The notes under the pieces are model-generated. The model saw only the letters and a program-made list of their open reading frames with translations. It ran no database searches and was not told where the DNA came from. The position numbers and the translations under genes are program-made. Positions 15,301 through 17,543 of a stretch of 17,543 bases of DNA are shown here, in pieces (position 1 is the stretch's first letter; each line of letters begins with the position of its first letter). This DNA is from an uncultured Parabacteroides sp. Lineage in GTDB: Bacteria; Bacteroidota; Bacteroidia; Bacteroidales; Tannerellaceae. The DNA lies in NCBI GenBank assembly GCA_937890135.1, contig CALBYC010000064.1, positions 1 to 17,543 on the forward strand. Direction: 5' to 3'.

Positions 15301-17409
15301 TTATTCATTACTGGTTTTAAACCGATGCAGAAGCTGGTTTATATGGCGAGCGGTAAGGTCATCATATCTGTCATCAACATCATCTATCATTTTTTCAGCT
15401 TCATTCGAGGATAACACGGCATCACTTGCGAATTGGTTTATCATCCTTTTTTCATTCGCCAACAACATTCTAATTGCCTTTAATGTTACCCCGCAGCGAT
15501 ATGACAATGGATATTCAGCAGACAAAGTGGTCAATACGTCAGTAATATTTTTCATATTCAGCTCTATTTCCTGTTTTAACTCATTTAAGAAACCTTTGGC
15601 CTTATCGCCTAAAGCTCCCGAGTTAATGAATTCATCTATGAGTTTCATGGATTCTCTTTGTGTGATGATGAATCCTCTTCCCAAATCATAGCCATTTATC
15701 ACCCATTCATGAGAATACTTGTCGAAGAGATTTCTTACCAACTTGATTTTTTTGAACCAACGGATATAAAACACTTCTTTATAATATTTGAACATCCAGT
15801 TACGATAAGACAATGGCAAATGCCCGTCACGGTCATAATGTTCAGATAAGGTAGCTAATAATAACTGCAAGGACTTACGGGAAATGATTCCTTCGTTAAA
15901 AAGTTCCCAACACACTTTTTGTTCTTTTTTCAACACCCGCAAACGAATGTCCGCCAATATGTCTACAGAAAGAGATAAGGGTGGCGCACTCACTTTCTCT
16001 GGCAAATATTCTTCTACCATTTCCCAGTTTGAATCTTGCAAGGCTTCTTTCTTTTTTAGCTTATCCAAATATTTATAAGATGCATCTGATATCTGTTTCT
16101 TTATGCTGTAATCCACATTTAGTTTAGCCAATGAGGTCTTGGCAAGGCCTAATTTCTGTAAAAGCCACGGCATGGTAGTCGCATTGATTGCTAACGTCAA
16201 TGTCACAATCCCACCCGTCAATAACAATATTTGACGGCGTATTTCTTCTGGAATATCCAAGGTATATGAAACCATTAAAGCCAAGGTCAAGCCTAACGCC
16301 CCTCTCAATCCTCCCCAAGCCAAAATAAAAGATTCACGATGGCTTAGCCCATAACCGGTTTTTTTCATTATAGGGAACAATAGCAGTATCATGAGCAAAC
16401 GGACAATATTTACCCCTATATAAACAATTAGAAGGAAGAGCAGGCTGCGCCACGTCACATCAACTTTTAAAGCGATGACGACGCCTACAATTATGAATAT
16501 AAGTGTATTTGCCATATAAGCCATCAATTCCCAAAATTGAACCATAAACTTATTGACTTCGGGTTTCAAACGAGGACGGCCGACATTATTTACCGTCAAG
16601 CCAAATGTGACCAAAGCAATTACACCAGATACATTCAAATAACTTTGTGCTAAGATGAAAGTGATATAAGACGCTACAATGATAATGCTATTTTGAACAG
16701 CCTCATCTTCATTAAACTGTTTCAAAAACCAAATCGTAAGCCGAGCTGTCAGCCATCCTAATAATGCCCCGCCAAACACAACTAAAATAAAATTTAAAAG
16801 TGGCGGCAATTCAGAAATGCCGGCAGTAGAATAGACTCCAAAGAAGAGCATGAACAAGACAATGCCTGTTCCATCATTTAACATGGACTCGGCATCAACC
16901 AATGTGGAAAATCGTTTACTTGTCCCCAGTTCTTTTAATAAGGCAACAACGGCAACCGGGTCAGTGGCACTTATTAATGCTCCAAACATCAATGCATAAT
17001 TCCAGTTCCATTGCCCCCTTTCAGGTAAAAAATAGGACACTCCCATAATTAATGCACCGGTCATGAACATAGCTATGACCAATCCAGGGCCTGCCAACAA
17101 GGTCGAGTTCAATAATGATTTTTTAAATACATGTAAATCTAATTCATACGCACCATCAAAAATCAACAAGGGTAGGAACAAGTATAAGATTAAATCGGGA
17201 TCCATGTTCCCGGCAAAATCTATTGCTGATTTTACTAAAGGGGCATTTAATAGACTAAAACGGTCTAATAATCCTATTGAAATACCAAAAACAAAAAGTG
17301 CTACAGTGTATGGGAATTTACTTTTTTTCAACACTGATTTCAATATTGCTCCAAAAACTAAACATATTACCACAAAAATAAGTGGTGCTAACAATGCGCC
17401 TGTTCCCAT
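15301..17409 (-). CDS. CPA1-family monovalent cation/proton antiporter with large C-terminal domain
   Basis: A 702-residue inner-membrane exchanger, probably Na+(or K+)/H+ for pH and salt homeostasis. Residues about 1-420 hold some 12 membrane helices of the CPA1 fold (NhaP/NHE/SOS1 group). Transport-site residues are Thr149-Asp150-Pro151 in SATDPVAVVALL and the electroneutral-type Asn178-Asp179 pair in ESMLNDGTGIVL; the AWGGLRGA helix is at 364-371. About 280 residues of charged, helical cytoplasmic sequence follow (430-702), much longer than in simple NhaP proteins and recalling SOS1-like regulatory tails. I see no canonical cyclic-nucleotide or RCK nucleotide-binding motif in it. The ATG at 17409 is preceded by a -7 box. 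It lies upstream of purH on the same strand but is functionally unrelated. Ion specificity cannot be read from sequence. Confidence 0.93.
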   Translation of the reverse strand: MGTGALLAPLIFVVICLVFGAILKSVLKKSKFPYTVALFVFGISIGLLDRFSLLNAPLVKSAIDFAGNMDPDLILYLFLPLLIFDGAYELDLHVFKKSLLNSTLLAGPGLVIAMFMTGALIMGVSYFLPERGQWNWNYALMFGALISATDPVAVVALLKELGTSKRFSTLVDAESMLNDGTGIVLFMLFFGVYSTAGISELPPLLNFILVVFGGALLGWLTARLTIWFLKQFNEDEAVQNSIIIVASYITFILAQSYLNVSGVIALVTFGLTVNNVGRPRLKPEVNKFMVQFWELMAYMANTLIFIIVGVVIALKVDVTWRSLLFLLIVYIGVNIVRLLMILLLFPIMKKTGYGLSHRESFILAWGGLRGALGLTLALMVSYTLDIPEEIRRQILLLTGGIVTLTLAINATTMPWLLQKLGLAKTSLAKLNVDYSIKKQISDASYKYLDKLKKKEALQDSNWEMVEEYLPEKVSAPPLSLSVDILADIRLRVLKKEQKVCWELFNEGIISRKSLQLLLATLSEHYDRDGHLPLSYRNWMFKYYKEVFYIRWFKKIKLVRNLFDKYSHEWVINGYDLGRGFIITQRESMKLIDEFINSGALGDKAKGFLNELKQEIELNMKNITDVLTTLSAEYPLSYRCGVTLKAIRMLLANEKRMINQFASDAVLSSNEAEKMIDDVDDRYDDLTARHINQLLHRFKTSNE

Positions 17410-17448
17410 AATAAATCTTTTGAAGTGTTTTTAAATAAAAACTGTTTG

Positions 17449-17456
17449 CAAAAGTA
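17449..17456 (-). promoter_or_regulatory. -7 promoter box of the antiporter gene (TACTTTTG)
   Basis: An exact TAnnTTTG match on the minus strand, 40 bp before the antiporter ATG and followed by CAAAC, a common form in Bacteroides. The -33 region is T-rich but lacks a clear TTTG. Confidence 0.55.
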
Positions 17457-17500
17457 CAAAAAAATCAAGACATCTCTTCCTCCTTTTCGTATATGATACA

Positions 17501-17530
17501 AAAAAAGCCGGGTCAGCGAACTGACCCGGC
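17501..17530 (-). terminator. Strong UUCG-loop terminator of an upstream minus-strand gene
   Basis: A perfect 10-bp GC-rich stem GCCGGGTCAG / CTGACCCGGC (17507-17516 with 17521-17530) has a UUCG tetraloop when read on the minus strand and is followed by six T residues (17506-17501). It ends a transcript coming from beyond the right edge and isolates the antiporter promoter 45 bp further on. On the plus strand the poly-T is absent. Confidence 0.92.
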
Positions 17531-17543
17531 CCGTGTGCTCCTC

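Noticed and set aside
1..17543. CRISPR arrays, tRNA or rRNA genes, insertion sequences, phage or conjugative genes, defence systems
   Set aside because: I looked for direct-repeat arrays, tRNA-like features, transposase or integrase proteins and terminal repeats and found none; the window is mostly housekeeping chromosome.

Overview
The window looks like chromosomal DNA of a Bacteroidales bacterium, most likely from the Bacteroidaceae (Bacteroides/Phocaeicola type). The evidence is a SusD-family lipoprotein following what looks like the end of a SusC gene, a GldH lipoprotein in an organism type that does not glide, a RodA with the family's internal insertion, the purH-mreBCD-mrdA-rodA gene order, near absence of Shine-Dalgarno sites, and promoters of the Bacteroidetes -7 type (TAnnTTTG). 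No species can be named from the sequence alone.

Layout. (1) 1-1680, plus strand: the last codons of a probable susC, a susD-like gene and a strong intrinsic terminator, i.e. the end of a polysaccharide-utilisation susCD unit. (2) 1681-2137, no protein gene: a short minus-strand small RNA with its own promoter, a 16-bp perfect palindrome over that promoter, its own terminator, and then the terminator of prs. The RNA body is complementary to a sequence that looks like a susC-type translation start. This is the most interesting part of the window. (3) 2138-5714, minus strand: a patatin-like lipase and a cytoplasmic GH13 amylase-family enzyme 24 bp apart, then prs (PRPP synthase) with its own promoter. 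(4) 5897-7898, plus strand: ricT (PSP1/YaaT-like, with a long disordered tail) overlapping gldH. (5) 7858-13597, minus strand: the cell-elongation cluster mreB, mreC, mreD, mrdA (PBP2), rodA, mostly overlapping or adjacent. It meets gldH tail to tail with a 41-bp coding overlap. (6) 13678-17409, minus strand: purH and a large CPA1-type cation/proton antiporter, each with its own -7 box. (7) The right edge holds a UUCG-loop intrinsic terminator of a minus-strand gene outside the window.

How it fits together. MreB, MreC, MreD, RodA and PBP2 form the elongasome: MreB filaments and the MreC/MreD scaffold position the RodA glycosyltransferase and PBP2 transpeptidase for lateral-wall synthesis. PurH (last two steps of IMP synthesis) and Prs (PRPP) both serve nucleotide synthesis but lie apart. 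The susCD tail is the accessory part and the rest is mostly housekeeping. Two structured non-coding segments in the wall cluster stand out: a 17-bp hairpin between mreB and mreC whose G-U pairs form only in the mre-sense transcript, and a nested inverted repeat just before mreB.
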